Notes under the pieces: model-generated
Told to the model about the DNA's origin: nothing
Databases searched by the model: none
What the model saw: the letters and a program-made list of their open reading frames with translations, nothing else
Translations under genes and position numbers: made by a program
Assembly (NCBI RefSeq): GCF_003696205.1
Contig: NZ_RFFI01000010.1
Span: forward strand, 1 to 54,146
DNA: 54,146 nt
Origin: Cellulomonas triticagri
Lineage (GTDB): Bacteria; Actinomycetota; Actinomycetes; Actinomycetales; Cellulomonadaceae
Reading direction: 5' to 3'
Shown here: piece after piece, positions 34,446 to 45,215 of the stretch
Position numbering within the stretch: position 1 is the first letter of the stretch
Layout: each line of letters starts with the position of its first letter

Positions 34446-36005
34446 TCAGGCGAACGAGCGGATGGACTGCAGCAGCTCCGGCGCGCGGCGGTCGTAGACC
34501 CGGGCGCCGGTCCGGATCCCCACGACCACGGCGGCGACGCCGGTCCCGACGCCCACCGCCAGCGTGAGCACGTCGAGCAGGACCACGTCCGTGAGCAGGG
34601 CCGCGATCCCGAGCCCCACGGTCGGGGCGCACACGACGAGCAGCAGCAGCATCCCGAGGCTCTGCGTGAGCATCACCGCGAACGAGTTCCCCTGCGGGGT
34701 CGAGAACGGGTTGTCGCCCGGCTTCGGCACCGGGTAGACGACGCGCGCCGAGTACACCGAGGACAGCCCGACCCCGGCCGCGAGCACGCCGAGCGACATG
34801 CCGAGCAGCGGCGCCGTCGCGTCCCACCGGCCGCTGACGCCCAGCACCACGAGGTCCGTCGCGAGCACGGCGACGCCACCCACGAGCAGCCCGGCGACGG
34901 CGCGCCCGGTGCGGTCCACGCGACCGTCCACCGGCGCCGCCAGGTGCGTCCAGAAGGCGGTGTGGTCGTAGGAGATGTCGGCCGACAGCGACCAGCCCAT
35001 GACGAACGCCACCAGCACGCCCGCCCCCAGCACGCCGGAGCCGCCGCGGCCGAGGAACCACAGCAGCAGCACCATCACCGGCACCACCGCGACCGACGCC
35101 GCGTACCGGGGGTCGCGCAGCCAGTAGGTGAGGCACCGCGCGACGACCGCACCGGTGGGGGTCGCGGGCACCCGGTCGAAGAACCCGAGCCCGGAGTGGC
35201 TGGCGCTGGTCCCGCCCTCGGAGCGGACGAACGACGCGGCGAGCGCCCGGTCCCACACCGCGACCAGCACCACGAGGGTCGCCAGGCTGATGCCGACCTT
35301 GCCCGCGGCGGCGCCCCACGCTCCGGCCCCGACGTCGGCGGCGAGCGCCCACGGCGCGCCGACCGGGGTCCAGCCCACGACGACGGCGATGTCGGGCAGC
35401 ACGTCGGCGACGGTCGCGAGGCCCGCCGTCACCCCGAGCAGGATCGGGCCGAGCAGGATCAGCGGGACGATCGCGAGCACGGCCGCGACCTCCCGGAACC
35501 GCCGCCCGCTGATGAACGGCGCCAGCAGCGTCGTGACCGCCCGCGAGCCCACGACGCAGAGCAGCACGCCCAGCGCGCCGCCGACGACCCCGGCGACCAG
35601 CGCGACCGGCTCCCGCCACCAGGCCAGGGCGGACGCGCCACCGAGCAGCACCGTCGCGACGCCGGGCACACCGACGAGGCCCGCCAGCGACAACCCCGTC
35701 AGCAGGTGCCGCCGCCGCAGCGCGAACAGCCGGAACCGCTCCGGGTCGAGCGTGCTGTCGACGCCGAACGCGACCAGGGGCAGCAGCCACCAGCCGACCA
35801 CCAGCAGCGACCCCGCGAGCACGACCACCGTCCGGCGCAGCTCGACGTCGTCCTGGGTGCCCAGGACGACCAGGCCCGCGACGCACATCGCCACGAGGAA
35901 CAGCGCGTACAGGCCGGTCAGGACGAGGCCGACGACCTTCCAGACGCTGCTGCGCAGCCCGTTGCGCAGCAGCGTGAGCTTCAGTCGGACGAGGTGCGCA
36001 ACCAC
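34446..36005 (-). CDS. ABC exporter permease, multi-helix
   Basis: A 519-residue integral membrane protein with about twelve hydrophobic segments. Polar loops include DSTLDPERFRLFALRRRHLLTGL, typical of the actinobacterial two-component exporter permeases that pair with a CcmA-type ATPase. No catalytic motif is expected. GTG 36005 overlaps the end of the ATPase gene by 25 bases and has GGAGGGGG upstream. Substrate unknown; drug, lipid or peptide export are options. Confidence 0.82.
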   Translation of the reverse strand: MVAHLVRLKLTLLRNGLRSSVWKVVGLVLTGLYALFLVAMCVAGLVVLGTQDDVELRRTVVVLAGSLLVVGWWLLPLVAFGVDSTLDPERFRLFALRRRHLLTGLSLAGLVGVPGVATVLLGGASALAWWREPVALVAGVVGGALGVLLCVVGSRAVTTLLAPFISGRRFREVAAVLAIVPLILLGPILLGVTAGLATVADVLPDIAVVVGWTPVGAPWALAADVGAGAWGAAAGKVGISLATLVVLVAVWDRALAASFVRSEGGTSASHSGLGFFDRVPATPTGAVVARCLTYWLRDPRYAASVAVVPVMVLLLWFLGRGGSGVLGAGVLVAFVMGWSLSADISYDHTAFWTHLAAPVDGRVDRTGRAVAGLLVGGVAVLATDLVVLGVSGRWDATAPLLGMSLGVLAAGVGLSSVYSARVVYPVPKPGDNPFSTPQGNSFAVMLTQSLGMLLLLVVCAPTVGLGIAALLTDVVLLDVLTLAVGVGTGVAAVVVGIRTGARVYDRRAPELLQSIRSFA

Positions 36006-36757
36006 GACAGCGCCCCCTCCGTGCGACGGCCGCCGACGAGCTCGACGAACCGGTCCTCCAGCGTCGCCGAGCCCCGGACCTCGTCGGTGGTGCCCTGGGC
36101 CAGCACGTGCCCCTGCGCGATGACGGCGACGTGGTCGCACATCCGCTGCACCAGGTCCATGACGTGCGACGACACGACGACGGTGCCGCCGCCCGCGACG
36201 TAGGACGACAGGATGTCCCGGATGTTCGCCGCGGACACGGGGTCGACGGCCTCGAACGGCTCGTCCAGCAGCAGCACCCGCGGGGCGTGCACGAGGGCGC
36301 AGGCCAGCGCGACCTTCTTCGTCATGCCCGCCGAGTAGTCCACGACGAGCGTGTCCGCGTCGTCGGCGAGGTCGAAGGTGCGCAGCAGGTCGGCGGTGCG
36401 GTCCCGCACGGTGTCCCGGTCCAGCCCGCGCAGCAGACCGGAGTACGTCACGAGCTGCGCGCCGGTCAGGCGGTCGAACAGCCGCACGCCGTCGGGCAGC
36501 ACCCCCAGGGTCGCCTTCACGCGCAGCGGGTCGGCCCACAGGTCCTGCCCGCGCACCAGCACCTGGCCGAAGTCCGGACGCAGCAGGCCGGTCGCCATCG
36601 ACAGCGTCGTGGTCTTGCCCGCGCCGTTCGGCCCGACCAGCCCGTAGAACGACCCGGTCGGGACGGTCAGGTCCACGCCCGCGACGGCGATCTTCTCGCC
36701 GAACCGCTTCCACAGGCCGGTGATCTGCAGGGCGGGCGGGTCCGGTGCGGCCGACAT
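35981..36757 (-). CDS. ABC transporter ATPase (CcmA type)
   Basis: A 258-residue nucleotide-binding subunit. Walker A GPNGAGKTTT, Q-loop region GVLPDGVRLFDRLT, signature YSAGMTKKVALA (a divergent LSGGQ), and Walker B VLLLDEPFEAVD are present, with SSHVMD as H-loop. The signature sequence is weaker than usual (SAGMTKK), which is common in exporters of this family. ATG 36757 is leaderless, with TATGCT 6 bases upstream. It forms an operon with the permease downstream and is divergent from rmuC. Confidence 0.9.
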   Translation of the reverse strand: MSAAPDPPALQITGLWKRFGEKIAVAGVDLTVPTGSFYGLVGPNGAGKTTTLSMATGLLRPDFGQVLVRGQDLWADPLRVKATLGVLPDGVRLFDRLTGAQLVTYSGLLRGLDRDTVRDRTADLLRTFDLADDADTLVVDYSAGMTKKVALACALVHAPRVLLLDEPFEAVDPVSAANIRDILSSYVAGGGTVVVSSHVMDLVQRMCDHVAVIAQGHVLAQGTTDEVRGSATLEDRFVELVGGRRTEGALSWLRTSSD

Positions 36758-36763
36758 GTCCCG

Positions 36764-36769
36764 AGCATA
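36764..36769 (-). promoter_or_regulatory. Leaderless promoter -10 (TATGCT) for the ABC exporter
   Basis: TATGCT ends 6 bases before ATG 36757; the opposing rmuC hexamer is 26 bases away. Confidence 0.5.
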
Positions 36770-36795
36770 GGGGCGGTCGTGTCGGTGGCGCCTGG

Positions 36796-36801
36796 CAATC
36801 T
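36796..36801 (+). promoter_or_regulatory. Leaderless promoter -10 (CAATCT) for rmuC
   Basis: CAATCT ends 7 bases before ATG 36809. Confidence 0.45.
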
Positions 36802-36808
36802 GCGGGTC

Positions 36809-38191
36809 ATGGAGATCGGACAGGTGTTGGCACTGGGCGCGGCCCTCCTCGTCGGCGTCGTCGTCGGGTGGCTGGGCGCGTCCGCGCGGGTCGCGACGCG
36901 GCTGCGCGCCGCGGAGGTCGAGGCCGCGCGGTGGCGCACCGCCGCCGAGCTCGGCGGCGCCCCCGACGAGGAGCGGCAGGCCGACCGGTTCCGGGCGCTG
37001 GCCGCCGACGCCCTCGCGCAGAGCGGCGAGCAGTTCCTCGCCCTCGCGCACCAGAGCCTCGCCGCGCGGCACCAGGAGCAGCACGGGGACCTCGCGCAGC
37101 GCGAGCAGGCCGTCCGGGCGATGGTCGACCCGCTCGCCCGCACCCTCGACCAGGTCCGCGCCGAGCTGCGCACCGCCGAGCAGGCCCGCGCCGAGGGCGG
37201 CGCCGCGCTCGGCGAGCAGGTCCGGCAGATGCGCGAGGAGGCCGGGCGGCTGCGCGAGCAGACCGACCGCCTCGTGACGTCGCTGCGGTCCTCGCAGGTG
37301 CGCGGCCGGTGGGGCGAGGTGCAGCTGCGGCGCGTCGTCGAGGCCGCGGGGATGGTCCCGCACGTCGACTTCGTCGAGCAGGAGCAGGTCCGCACCGACG
37401 ACGGGCTGCTCCGCCCCGACATGGTGGTCCGCCTCGCCGGGGGCAAGCGGGTCGTCGTGGACGCCAAGGTGCCGTTCCTCGGCTTCCTGGAGGCGACCGA
37501 GGCCACCGACCCCGCCGAGCGCGACCGGCGTCTGGCCGCGCACGCCCGGCACGTGCGCGCGCACGTCGACCAGCTCGCCGCCAAGCGGTACTGGGAGCAG
37601 GTCGGTCCCGCCCCCGAGTTCGTCGTCATGTTCGTGCCCGCGGAGGCGTTCCTGCACGCCGCCCTCGACGTCGACCCGGGGCTGGTGGAGCGCGCGTTCG
37701 AGAAGGACGTCGTCATCGCCACGCCCATGACGCTGCTCGCGCTGCTGCGCACGGTCGCCTACGCCTGGCGGCAGGACGCCCTCGCCAGCAACGCGCAGGC
37801 CGTGCTGGACCTCGGGCGGGAGCTGCACGGGCGGATCGCGACGCTCGGCGGGCACCTGTCCAAGGTCGGCCGGGCGATCGACTCCGCCGCGACGGCGTAC
37901 AACCAGTCCGTGGCGTCCCTGGAGTCCCGGGTGCTGGTCAGCGCCCGCCGGTTCGCGGACCTGCGGGTCGTGGACGGGGACCTCGAGACGCCCCCGACGG
38001 TCGACCGGCGGCTGTCCGTCGTCACCGCGCCCGAGCTCGTCGCCTGGGAGACGCAGCAGGTCGTCGGGCTCGACCCCGACGGCCCGGCCGCGCCCGGGAG
38101 CGGAACCGGTCGGCGGCGAGCGGCGGACACGCTCGGCGCGCTGGACGACGCGGTCCACGGCACCCCGCGCACGGGGCCTGACCCGACCTGA
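36809..38191 (+). CDS. rmuC: DNA recombination protein RmuC
   Basis: A 460-residue protein. An N-terminal membrane anchor (about 5-25) is followed by a long coiled coil (about 30-170, rich in Glu, Arg, Gln and Ala). The RmuC nuclease-like domain then has RGRWGEVQLRRVVEAAGM, RPDMVVRLAGGKRVVVDAKVP and YWEQVGPAPEFVVMFVPAEAFL. The D-x-K in VDAKVP and the E in WGEVQL are the candidate nuclease-fold residues. RmuC limits recombination at inverted repeats; biochemical activity is not settled. A divergent gene arrangement with the ABC exporter leaves only 51 bases between starts. Confidence 0.93.
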   Translation: MEIGQVLALGAALLVGVVVGWLGASARVATRLRAAEVEAARWRTAAELGGAPDEERQADRFRALAADALAQSGEQFLALAHQSLAARHQEQHGDLAQREQAVRAMVDPLARTLDQVRAELRTAEQARAEGGAALGEQVRQMREEAGRLREQTDRLVTSLRSSQVRGRWGEVQLRRVVEAAGMVPHVDFVEQEQVRTDDGLLRPDMVVRLAGGKRVVVDAKVPFLGFLEATEATDPAERDRRLAAHARHVRAHVDQLAAKRYWEQVGPAPEFVVMFVPAEAFLHAALDVDPGLVERAFEKDVVIATPMTLLALLRTVAYAWRQDALASNAQAVLDLGRELHGRIATLGGHLSKVGRAIDSAATAYNQSVASLESRVLVSARRFADLRVVDGDLETPPTVDRRLSVVTAPELVAWETQQVVGLDPDGPAAPGSGTGRRRAADTLGALDDAVHGTPRTGPDPT

Positions 38192-38239
38192 CCCGGCACG
38201 ACCCGGCACGGGACCGGACGGGCGGGCCCCGGCCCCGGC

Positions 38240-39298
38240 TCAGGCCGGCGCGACCGGGATCTCGCGACGACCCTCCGGGCGCGGACGTGGGTCGTCCCCG
38301 CCCGCCGCGCGGAGGTCGGCGCGCAGCTCGCGCGGCAGCGAGAACATCAGGTCCTCGGTCGCGGTCCGCACCTCCTCGACGTCGCCGAAGCCGTGCGCCG
38401 CGAGCAGCGCCAGCACCTCGTCGACCAGCACCTCCGGCACCGACGCGCCCGAGGTCACGCCCACGGTGCGGGCGCCGACCAGCCACGCCGGGTCGACCTG
38501 CGACGCGGCGTCCACCCGGTACGACGCGCGGGCCCCCGCCTCCAGCGCGACCTCGACCAGGCGCACCGAGTTGGACGAGTTCGCCGACCCGACGGTGATG
38601 ACGACGTCGCAGTCCGGGGCGAGCTTCTTCACCGCGACCTGGCGGTTCTGGGTGGCGTAGCAGATGTCGTCGCTGGGCGGGTCCTGCAGCAGCGGGAACC
38701 GCTCACGCAGCCGCCGCACCGTCTCCATGGTCTCGTCCACGGACAGGGTGGTCTGCGAGATCCACACCACCTTCGACTCGTCGCGCACCACGACGTCCGC
38801 GACCGCGTCCGGGGAGGCCACGACCTGCACGTGGTCGGGCGCCTCGCCCTGCGTGCCCTCGACCTCCTCGTGCCCCGGGTGGCCGATCAGCAGCACGTCC
38901 AGGTCGGCGCGGGCGAACCGCACCGCCTCCTTGTGCACCTTCGTGACCAGGGGGCAGGTCGCGTCGATGGTGCGCAGGTCCCGGGCCTGCGCGGCGGCGC
39001 GCACCGCCGGGGACACCCCGTGCGCCGAGAACACGACCCGCGCGCCCTCGGGCACCTCGTCGGTCTCCTCGACGAAGACGGCTCCGCGCGCGGCGAGGGT
39101 GTCGACGACGTGCCGGTTGTGCACGATCTCCTTGCGGACGTACACGGGGGCGCCGTAGTGCTCGAGCGCCTGCTCCACCGCGACGACCGCGCGGTCGACG
39201 CCCGCGCAGTACCCGCGGGGCGCGGCGAGGAGCACGCGCCGCCCGCGGCTCGGCGCGGAGGCCGGAGCAGCGCCTGCGTCGGTCCCGGTCGCGGTCAC
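38240..39298 (-). CDS. ispH: 4-hydroxy-3-methylbut-2-enyl diphosphate reductase
   Basis: The last enzyme of the MEP isoprenoid pathway, 352 residues, making IPP and DMAPP. The three cluster cysteines are in [10 protein letters not shown] (C31), [13 protein letters not shown] and [10 protein letters not shown]. The histidines of EIVHNRHVV and FSAHGVSP and the [14 protein letters not shown] segment are also present. GTG 39298 is leaderless (TAGACT 6 bases upstream). A C-terminal Arg/Pro-rich tail follows the core. ychF, ispH and xseAB lie near one another in mycobacteria too (Rv1107c-Rv1112). Confidence 0.95.
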   Translation of the reverse strand: MTATGTDAGAAPASAPSRGRRVLLAAPRGYCAGVDRAVVAVEQALEHYGAPVYVRKEIVHNRHVVDTLAARGAVFVEETDEVPEGARVVFSAHGVSPAVRAAAQARDLRTIDATCPLVTKVHKEAVRFARADLDVLLIGHPGHEEVEGTQGEAPDHVQVVASPDAVADVVVRDESKVVWISQTTLSVDETMETVRRLRERFPLLQDPPSDDICYATQNRQVAVKKLAPDCDVVITVGSANSSNSVRLVEVALEAGARASYRVDAASQVDPAWLVGARTVGVTSGASVPEVLVDEVLALLAAHGFGDVEEVRTATEDLMFSLPRELRADLRAAGGDDPRPRPEGRREIPVAPA

Positions 39299-39304
39299 CC
39301 GCCC

Positions 39305-39310
39305 AGTCTA
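39305..39310 (-). promoter_or_regulatory. Leaderless promoter -10 (TAGACT) for ispH
   Basis: TAGACT ends 6 bases before GTG 39298 and lies within the 3' end of the MFS gene (its stop is at 39308). Confidence 0.55.
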
Positions 39311-41011
39311 GGTCGCGGGGTCCGGCCCGCCCGCCGGGTCGGGGATCTCGCCCGGGCGGTAGCGCGGGAGGCGGCTCGCGGGGAGCACCGCGGACGCGCT
39401 CACCCCGGCGAGCACGAGCAGCCCGAGCCGCAGGGCGTCGAGGCGGGCCGCCTCGTTGAGCGCGACGGCCGCGTCCACCTGCTCCGGGGTGGCCGTCGTC
39501 CGCTCCAGCACGGTCCGCAGGTCGGCGTTGCTGACGAAGTCGACCTCGTCCAGGTCCACCTGCGCGACCAGCGCCGGGGGCAGGGCCGGCTCGGCCGCGA
39601 CGGCCCGGGCGACCGTCGCGCCGAGCACGGTGACCAGCAGCGCCCCCGCGAGCGCCGTGCCGACCGCGGAGGCGAGGTTCTGGGTGGTGCCCCGGATGGC
39701 GCCGACGTCCCCGGCCTGCCGCTTCGGCGCCGACGTGACCAGGACGTTGAACACCAGGGTGACGAGCGCGCCCTGGCCCACGCCGAACACCACGAGGCCG
39801 AGGACGGTGGGCAGCGTCTCCCAGTTGTTGGTCACCACGAGCGACAGCCACAGCAGCGCGACGGTGGTGAGCCCGAACGCGACCACGCCGATGCTCCGGG
39901 GCGCGAACCGCGGGTACAGGCGCACCACCAGCGTCGCGGTGACCAGCACGGTGAGGTTGAACGGCATCATCGCGAGCGCGGTGTCGAACGGGCTGCGGCC
40001 CTGCACGATCTGCACGTACAGCGGCACGGTGAAGTTGAGCGCGGCCTCCAGCGCCACGACGACGAACATCGCGTAGACGGCGGCCCGCTCCCGGGGCGAG
40101 CCCAGCACGGACAGCGCGACCAGCGGGGTCCGGCCGGTCGCCGCCCGGCGGCGCGTCCAGGCGACGAACGCCTGCCCGAGCACGAGCCCGGTGAGCACCA
40201 GCACGGGGGCGGGCGACACGCCCAGGACGTCGAACGGGGCGTGCCGGGAGGCCAGCAGCAGTCCCCAGGTCCGCAGGTTCTGCACGCCGAGCGTCACCAG
40301 CACCACGGCGGCCGCCACCAGCACGGCGCCGACGACGTCGACGCGGACGCCCGGGTCCCCGCGGTCGGGGCGCAGCCGGCCGCTGAGCACGAGGACCGCG
40401 ACGGCGACGGCCAGCACGACGCCGAACACCGGCCGCCAGCCCACCAGGGACCCGAGCGCCCCGCCGAGCAGGAACGCGGAGACCCCCGCCAGCGCCCGGG
40501 CCGAGCCGAGCGAGCCGACGGCGGTCGCCTGCTGGGCGCCCCGGTAGTGCTCGGCGATCAGCGCGACGAGCGACGGGACGATCACGGCCGCGGCGGCGCC
40601 CGCGAGCACCTGGGCGCCCACCGCCCAGCCGACGGCGGGGGCGAGCACCATGACCACCGCGGAGGCGCCGAACGCCGCGACCGCGACGCGGAACACCCGG
40701 GTCCACCCGAGACGCGCCCCGACCTTCGCCCCGGTCATCACCAGCGCGGCGACCACCAGCCCGTAGGCGACGATCGTCCCGCTCACCGCGGTGGGCGGGG
40801 CGCCGAAGTCCGCGACCATGCCGCCGAGCGAGACCGGCAGCGCGGCGAGGTTGAAGGCCATCAGCACCTGCGCGAGGAACAGGCAGACGAGCGGCGTCCA
40901 GGACCGGCGCTCCCCGCCCGGCGGCGATGTCGCGTCCCCGGCGTGCTCGGCGCCGACGGCCCCCGTCGAGGCCGGGGTCCCTCCCGTGCGCGCAGTCCCC
41001 TCCGAGCCCAT
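39308..41011 (-). CDS. MFS transporter, drug/proton antiporter (DHA2-like)
   Basis: A 567-residue membrane transporter with about 14 hydrophobic segments after a hydrophilic 35-residue N-terminus. Family features: FLAQVLMAFNLAALPVSLGGM (helix 1), the G-x-x-x-D/R-type loop GAKVGARLGWTRVFR between helices 2 and 3, and QVLAGAAAAVIVPSLVALIAEHY. A large loop precedes the last helix (LDEVDFVSNADLRTVLERTT). ATG 41011 is preceded by GGAGGGG; the frame could extend upstream but would then run through the xseA promoter. Likely exports a hydrophobic drug or metabolite; substrate unknown. Confidence 0.85.
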   Translation of the reverse strand: MGSEGTARTGGTPASTGAVGAEHAGDATSPPGGERRSWTPLVCLFLAQVLMAFNLAALPVSLGGMVADFGAPPTAVSGTIVAYGLVVAALVMTGAKVGARLGWTRVFRVAVAAFGASAVVMVLAPAVGWAVGAQVLAGAAAAVIVPSLVALIAEHYRGAQQATAVGSLGSARALAGVSAFLLGGALGSLVGWRPVFGVVLAVAVAVLVLSGRLRPDRGDPGVRVDVVGAVLVAAAVVLVTLGVQNLRTWGLLLASRHAPFDVLGVSPAPVLVLTGLVLGQAFVAWTRRRAATGRTPLVALSVLGSPRERAAVYAMFVVVALEAALNFTVPLYVQIVQGRSPFDTALAMMPFNLTVLVTATLVVRLYPRFAPRSIGVVAFGLTTVALLWLSLVVTNNWETLPTVLGLVVFGVGQGALVTLVFNVLVTSAPKRQAGDVGAIRGTTQNLASAVGTALAGALLVTVLGATVARAVAAEPALPPALVAQVDLDEVDFVSNADLRTVLERTTATPEQVDAAVALNEAARLDALRLGLLVLAGVSASAVLPASRLPRYRPGEIPDPAGGPDPAT

Positions 41012-41105
41012 GGTCCCCTCCGACCCGGGCCGCCCCCGGCCCCCGTCGCGATGCTCCCACCGGCGGCGCGGCGCGGCCAGGTCAGGGCGCGTCGCAGGGG
41101 CGTGG

Positions 41106-41111
41106 CAGGGT
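41106..41111 (+). promoter_or_regulatory. Putative leaderless promoter -10 (CAGGGT) for xseA
   Basis: CAGGGT ends 6 bases before GTG 41118. Confidence 0.4.
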
Positions 41112-41117
41112 GGGGGC

Positions 41118-42422
41118 GTGTCGTCGCCCTCCTCCACCCCGCCGGCCGAGCTGCCCGCCCGCGCGGCCGAGACCACCGCCGAGCGCCCCTGGCCGGTGCG
41201 GCTGCTGTCCGCGAAGATCGCGGACTACGTCGCGAAGATGTCGGCGCTGTGGGTCGAGGGGCAGGTCGTGCAGCTCAACCGCCGTCCCGGGGCCGGGATC
41301 GCGTTCCTCACGCTGCGCGACACGGACACGGACATGTCGCTGCCGGTGTCGCTGCCCGCACAGGTGCTCGCGGCGGCCGAGACGCCGCTGGCGGAGGGTG
41401 CGCACGTGGTGGTGCACGCGCGCCCGACGTTCTGGACGAAGCGCGGCACCCTGCAGCTGTCCGCCGACGAGGTGCGGGCCGTCGGCGTCGGGGAGCTGCT
41501 GGCCCGGATCGAGCACCTCAAGCGCGTGCTCGCCGCCGAGGGCCTGTTCGACGCGGACCGCCGGGTGCCGCTGCCCTTCCTGCCCCGCGTCGTCGGGCTG
41601 GTGTGCGGCCGGGAGTCGAAGGCCGAGCACGACGTCGTCGTGAACGCCCGCGCGCGGTGGCCGCAGGTCGAGTTCGTGATCCGCGAGGTCGCGGTGCAGG
41701 GCGTCGGCGCGGTGCCGCAGGTCAGCAAGGCGATCGCGGAGCTCGACGCGGACCCGGCGGTCGAGGTGATCGTCGTGGCGCGCGGCGGCGGGTCCGTGGA
41801 GGACCTGCTGCCGTTCAGCAACGAGGCGCTGGTGCGCGCGGCCGCCGCGTGCCGCACGCCGCTGGTGTCCGCGATCGGCCACGAGACCGACACCCCCCTG
41901 CTCGACCTCGTCGCCGACTACCGGGCGTCGACCCCCACCGACGCGGCCAAGCGCATCGTCCCGGACGTCGGCGAGGAGCGTGCCCGCGTCGCGCAGGCCC
42001 GCACCCGGATCCGCAGCGCCGTCGAGCACCGGGTCGCCCGCGAGGCCGCCGGGCTGGAGCAGGTCCGTAGCCGCCCGGTGCTGGCGCGCCCGCACACGAT
42101 GGTCGACACCCGCGAGGCCGACGTGCACCGGATGCGCGACCACGCCCGGCGCAGCCTCGACCACGCTCTGTCGGGCGCCGTGACGTCGACCCGCGCGCTC
42201 GCCGCGCAGGTCCGCGCGCTGTCCCCCGCCGCGACGCTGGAGCGGGGATACGCCGTCGTGCAGACCTCCGACGGCGCGGTCGTGCGGGAGGCCACGGAGG
42301 TCGCCGCGAAGGACTCGCTGCGGGTCCGGCTCGCGCACGGCGAGCTCATGGCGACCGTCCTGGCGGTCGCTCCCGGCCGCCGCAGGCCCGCGGCGGCGGA
42401 CGACACGGAGGCCGCCGGGTGA
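41118..42422 (+). CDS. xseA: Exodeoxyribonuclease VII large subunit
   Basis: A 434-residue nuclease subunit that degrades single-stranded DNA together with XseB. An N-terminal OB fold ([27 protein letters not shown] in parts: [19 protein letters not shown]) is followed by the catalytic domain with [33 protein letters not shown] and [27 protein letters not shown] in parts ([10 protein letters not shown]). The C-terminus holds a coiled coil and the LERGYAVVQ segment. GTG 41118 is chosen for the upstream hexamer and because earlier codons are antisense to the MFS leader. xseB follows after 46 bases. Confidence 0.94.
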   Translation: MSSPSSTPPAELPARAAETTAERPWPVRLLSAKIADYVAKMSALWVEGQVVQLNRRPGAGIAFLTLRDTDTDMSLPVSLPAQVLAAAETPLAEGAHVVVHARPTFWTKRGTLQLSADEVRAVGVGELLARIEHLKRVLAAEGLFDADRRVPLPFLPRVVGLVCGRESKAEHDVVVNARARWPQVEFVIREVAVQGVGAVPQVSKAIAELDADPAVEVIVVARGGGSVEDLLPFSNEALVRAAAACRTPLVSAIGHETDTPLLDLVADYRASTPTDAAKRIVPDVGEERARVAQARTRIRSAVEHRVAREAAGLEQVRSRPVLARPHTMVDTREADVHRMRDHARRSLDHALSGAVTSTRALAAQVRALSPAATLERGYAVVQTSDGAVVREATEVAAKDSLRVRLAHGELMATVLAVAPGRRRPAAADDTEAAG

Positions 42423-42455
42423 GGCGCCGGGTGGACACGCCGTCGGGCGCGTTGG

Positions 42456-42461
42456 TGAGAT
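42456..42461 (+). promoter_or_regulatory. Putative leaderless promoter -10 (TGAGAT) for xseB
   Basis: TGAGAT ends 7 bases before GTG 42469, the same spacing seen at other leaderless genes here. Confidence 0.35.
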
Positions 42462-42468
42462 GGTGGTC

Positions 42469-42735
42469 GTGAGCGCACCCTCCCCCGCCGCGGACGCGGC
42501 CGACGTCGCCGGTCTGACCTACGAGCAGGCCCGGGACGAGCTCGTCGCCGTGGTCTCCCGCCTGGAGGCCGGTGGCGCGACCCTCGAGGAGTCGCTCGCC
42601 CTCTGGGAGCGCGGCGAGGCCCTGGCCGCGCGCTGCCAGCAGTGGCTCGACGGCGCCCGCGCCCGTCTCGACGCGGCGCGCGAGGCCGACGGCGACGGGC
42701 CGTCACGCGGCGCCGGGGACGACTCCGGCTCCTGA
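42469..42735 (+). CDS. xseB: Exodeoxyribonuclease VII small subunit
   Basis: An 88-residue helical subunit of exonuclease VII. The core [21 protein letters not shown] followed by [22 protein letters not shown] is the family hairpin that binds XseA. A short disordered tail ends it. GTG 42469 is preferred because of the upstream hexamer; an in-frame ATG at 42460 overlaps that hexamer. It lies directly downstream of xseA, as usual in actinobacteria. Confidence 0.92.
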   Translation: MSAPSPAADAADVAGLTYEQARDELVAVVSRLEAGGATLEESLALWERGEALAARCQQWLDGARARLDAAREADGDGPSRGAGDDSGS

Positions 42736-42739
42736 CCGC

Positions 42740-42763
42740 CCGGGGGCGCACGCCCGCCCCCGG
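42740..42763 (+). terminator. Hairpin terminator after xseB
   Basis: CCGGGGGCG (42740-42748) and CGCCCCCGG (42755-42763) form a 9-base-pair stem with a 6-base loop immediately after the xseB stop. Confidence 0.6.
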
Positions 42764-42849
42764 TCCCCGGTCACCCCCCGCGGTCGCGACGACGCGCCGC
42801 CTCGGACCAGCCCAGACCCCGGCACCGGTGCCGGAGGAGAAGGAGACCC

Positions 42850-43809
42850 ATGACCGAGCACGCAGCACCCCACGGACCCCACGAGACCCACGGACCCCGT
42901 GCCCTCGTCGTCGGCGAGGCCCTGGTGGACGTCGTCCTGCGCCCCGGGGACGAGCCCGTCGAGCACCCCGGGGGCAGCCCCGCGAACGTCGCGATCGGCC
43001 TGGGTCGGCTCGACCGCCGCGTGGACCTGCTGACCTGGCTCGGCGACGACGCGCGCGGCGACCTGGTCCGCGAGCACCTACGCGCCTCGGGCGTGCACGT
43101 CCTGACGGGCGACCGCGCCCCGGCGCGCACGCCGGTGGCCCGCGCGCACGTGGACGCCGCGGGGGTCGCGACGTACGAGTTCGACCTCGAGTGGGACCTG
43201 CCGACCACGTGGGACGAGGGCGACGACGACCCGGTGGTCGTGCACACGGGGTCCATCGCCACGGTGATCGCCCCGGGCGGCGAGGCCGTGGCCCGCCTGC
43301 TGGCCGACCGGCGCGCGACGTCGACGGTGACCTACGACCCGAACCTGCGGCCCGCCCTCATGGGCAGCCCGGAGGCGACGCTGCCCGTGGTCGAGCGCCT
43401 GGTCGCGCTGGCGGACGTCGTCAAGGTGTCGGACGAGGACCTGGCGTGGCTGCACCCGGGCGTCGCGCCGGTCGAGATCGCGCGCGACTGGCTGTCCCGG
43501 GGTCCGGCGCTGGTGGTCGTGACGCTCGGCGGCGAGGGGGCGCTCGCGCTCACCGCGGCGGGCGACGAGATCAGCATCACCGCGCCGGAGGTCGACGTCG
43601 CCGACACGGTCGGCGCGGGCGACTCGTTCATGGGCGGGCTGGTGGACGGCCTGTGGAGCGCCGACCTGCTCGGCGCGGACCGCCGCGAGGCCCTGCGCGC
43701 GGTCACCCGCGCGACGGTGGAGCAGGTGCTGCTGCGCTGCGCCCGCATCGCCGCGATCACGGTCAGCCGCCCCGGCGCGAACCCGCCCACGACGGCCGAC
43801 CTCACCTAG
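42850..43809 (+). CDS. PfkB-family sugar kinase, fructokinase-like
   Basis: A 319-residue ribokinase-fold kinase. The N-terminal substrate motif is GGSPANVAIGLGRL; the C-terminal active site is DTVGAGDSFMGGLVDGL, with the catalytic Asp in GAGDS. TYDPNLRPAL and VKVSDEDLAWL are typical of fructokinases, which form fructose 6-phosphate from fructose; other PfkB substrates are possible. ATG 42850 has AAGGAG 6 bases upstream. It is convergent with the sugar importer operon, and a repeat element separates the two. Confidence 0.85.
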   Translation: MTEHAAPHGPHETHGPRALVVGEALVDVVLRPGDEPVEHPGGSPANVAIGLGRLDRRVDLLTWLGDDARGDLVREHLRASGVHVLTGDRAPARTPVARAHVDAAGVATYEFDLEWDLPTTWDEGDDDPVVVHTGSIATVIAPGGEAVARLLADRRATSTVTYDPNLRPALMGSPEATLPVVERLVALADVVKVSDEDLAWLHPGVAPVEIARDWLSRGPALVVVTLGGEGALALTAAGDEISITAPEVDVADTVGAGDSFMGGLVDGLWSADLLGADRREALRAVTRATVEQVLLRCARIAAITVSRPGANPPTTADLT

Positions 43810-43823
43810 CCTCACGCAGCGAC

Positions 43824-43889
43824 GAGGTCGAGGGTTTCCCCCGCCAGGCGGCGGTGAAACCCTCGACCTCGCGCGGAACCCTCGACCTC
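43824..43889. repeat. GAGGTCGAGGGTTTC element, three arms, 19-base phased
   Basis: The 88-base gap between convergent pfkB-type and sugC genes holds GAGGTCGAGGGTTTC (43824-43838), its complement GAAACCCTCGACCTC (43856-43870), and a second complementary arm ending at 43889. The two CGACCTC cores start at 43864 and 43883, exactly 19 bases apart. The first two arms form a 15-base-pair stem, so the element can terminate transcription from both sides. Confidence 0.7.
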
Positions 43890-43897
43890 GGCGGGCG

Positions 43898-45181
<1,284 letters not shown>

Positions 45182-45215
45182 GGGTGGTTGCCTCCTGAGG
45201 GTCCGGGCGATGGCG

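Noticed and set aside
33064..35886. A minus-strand open frame of 940 codons
   Set aside because: Wrong-frame reading of the methyltransferase, ychF and permease genes with low-complexity Arg/Gly/Ala sequence.
34446..36713. ABC ATPase and permease as one fused protein
   Set aside because: The permease frame upstream of 36005 is a shadow; the ATPase motifs are in another frame with a 25-base overlap and a separate stop at 35981.
38393..42070. A plus-strand open frame of 1225 codons
   Set aside because: It runs antisense through ispH and the MFS gene and then in the wrong frame through xseA.
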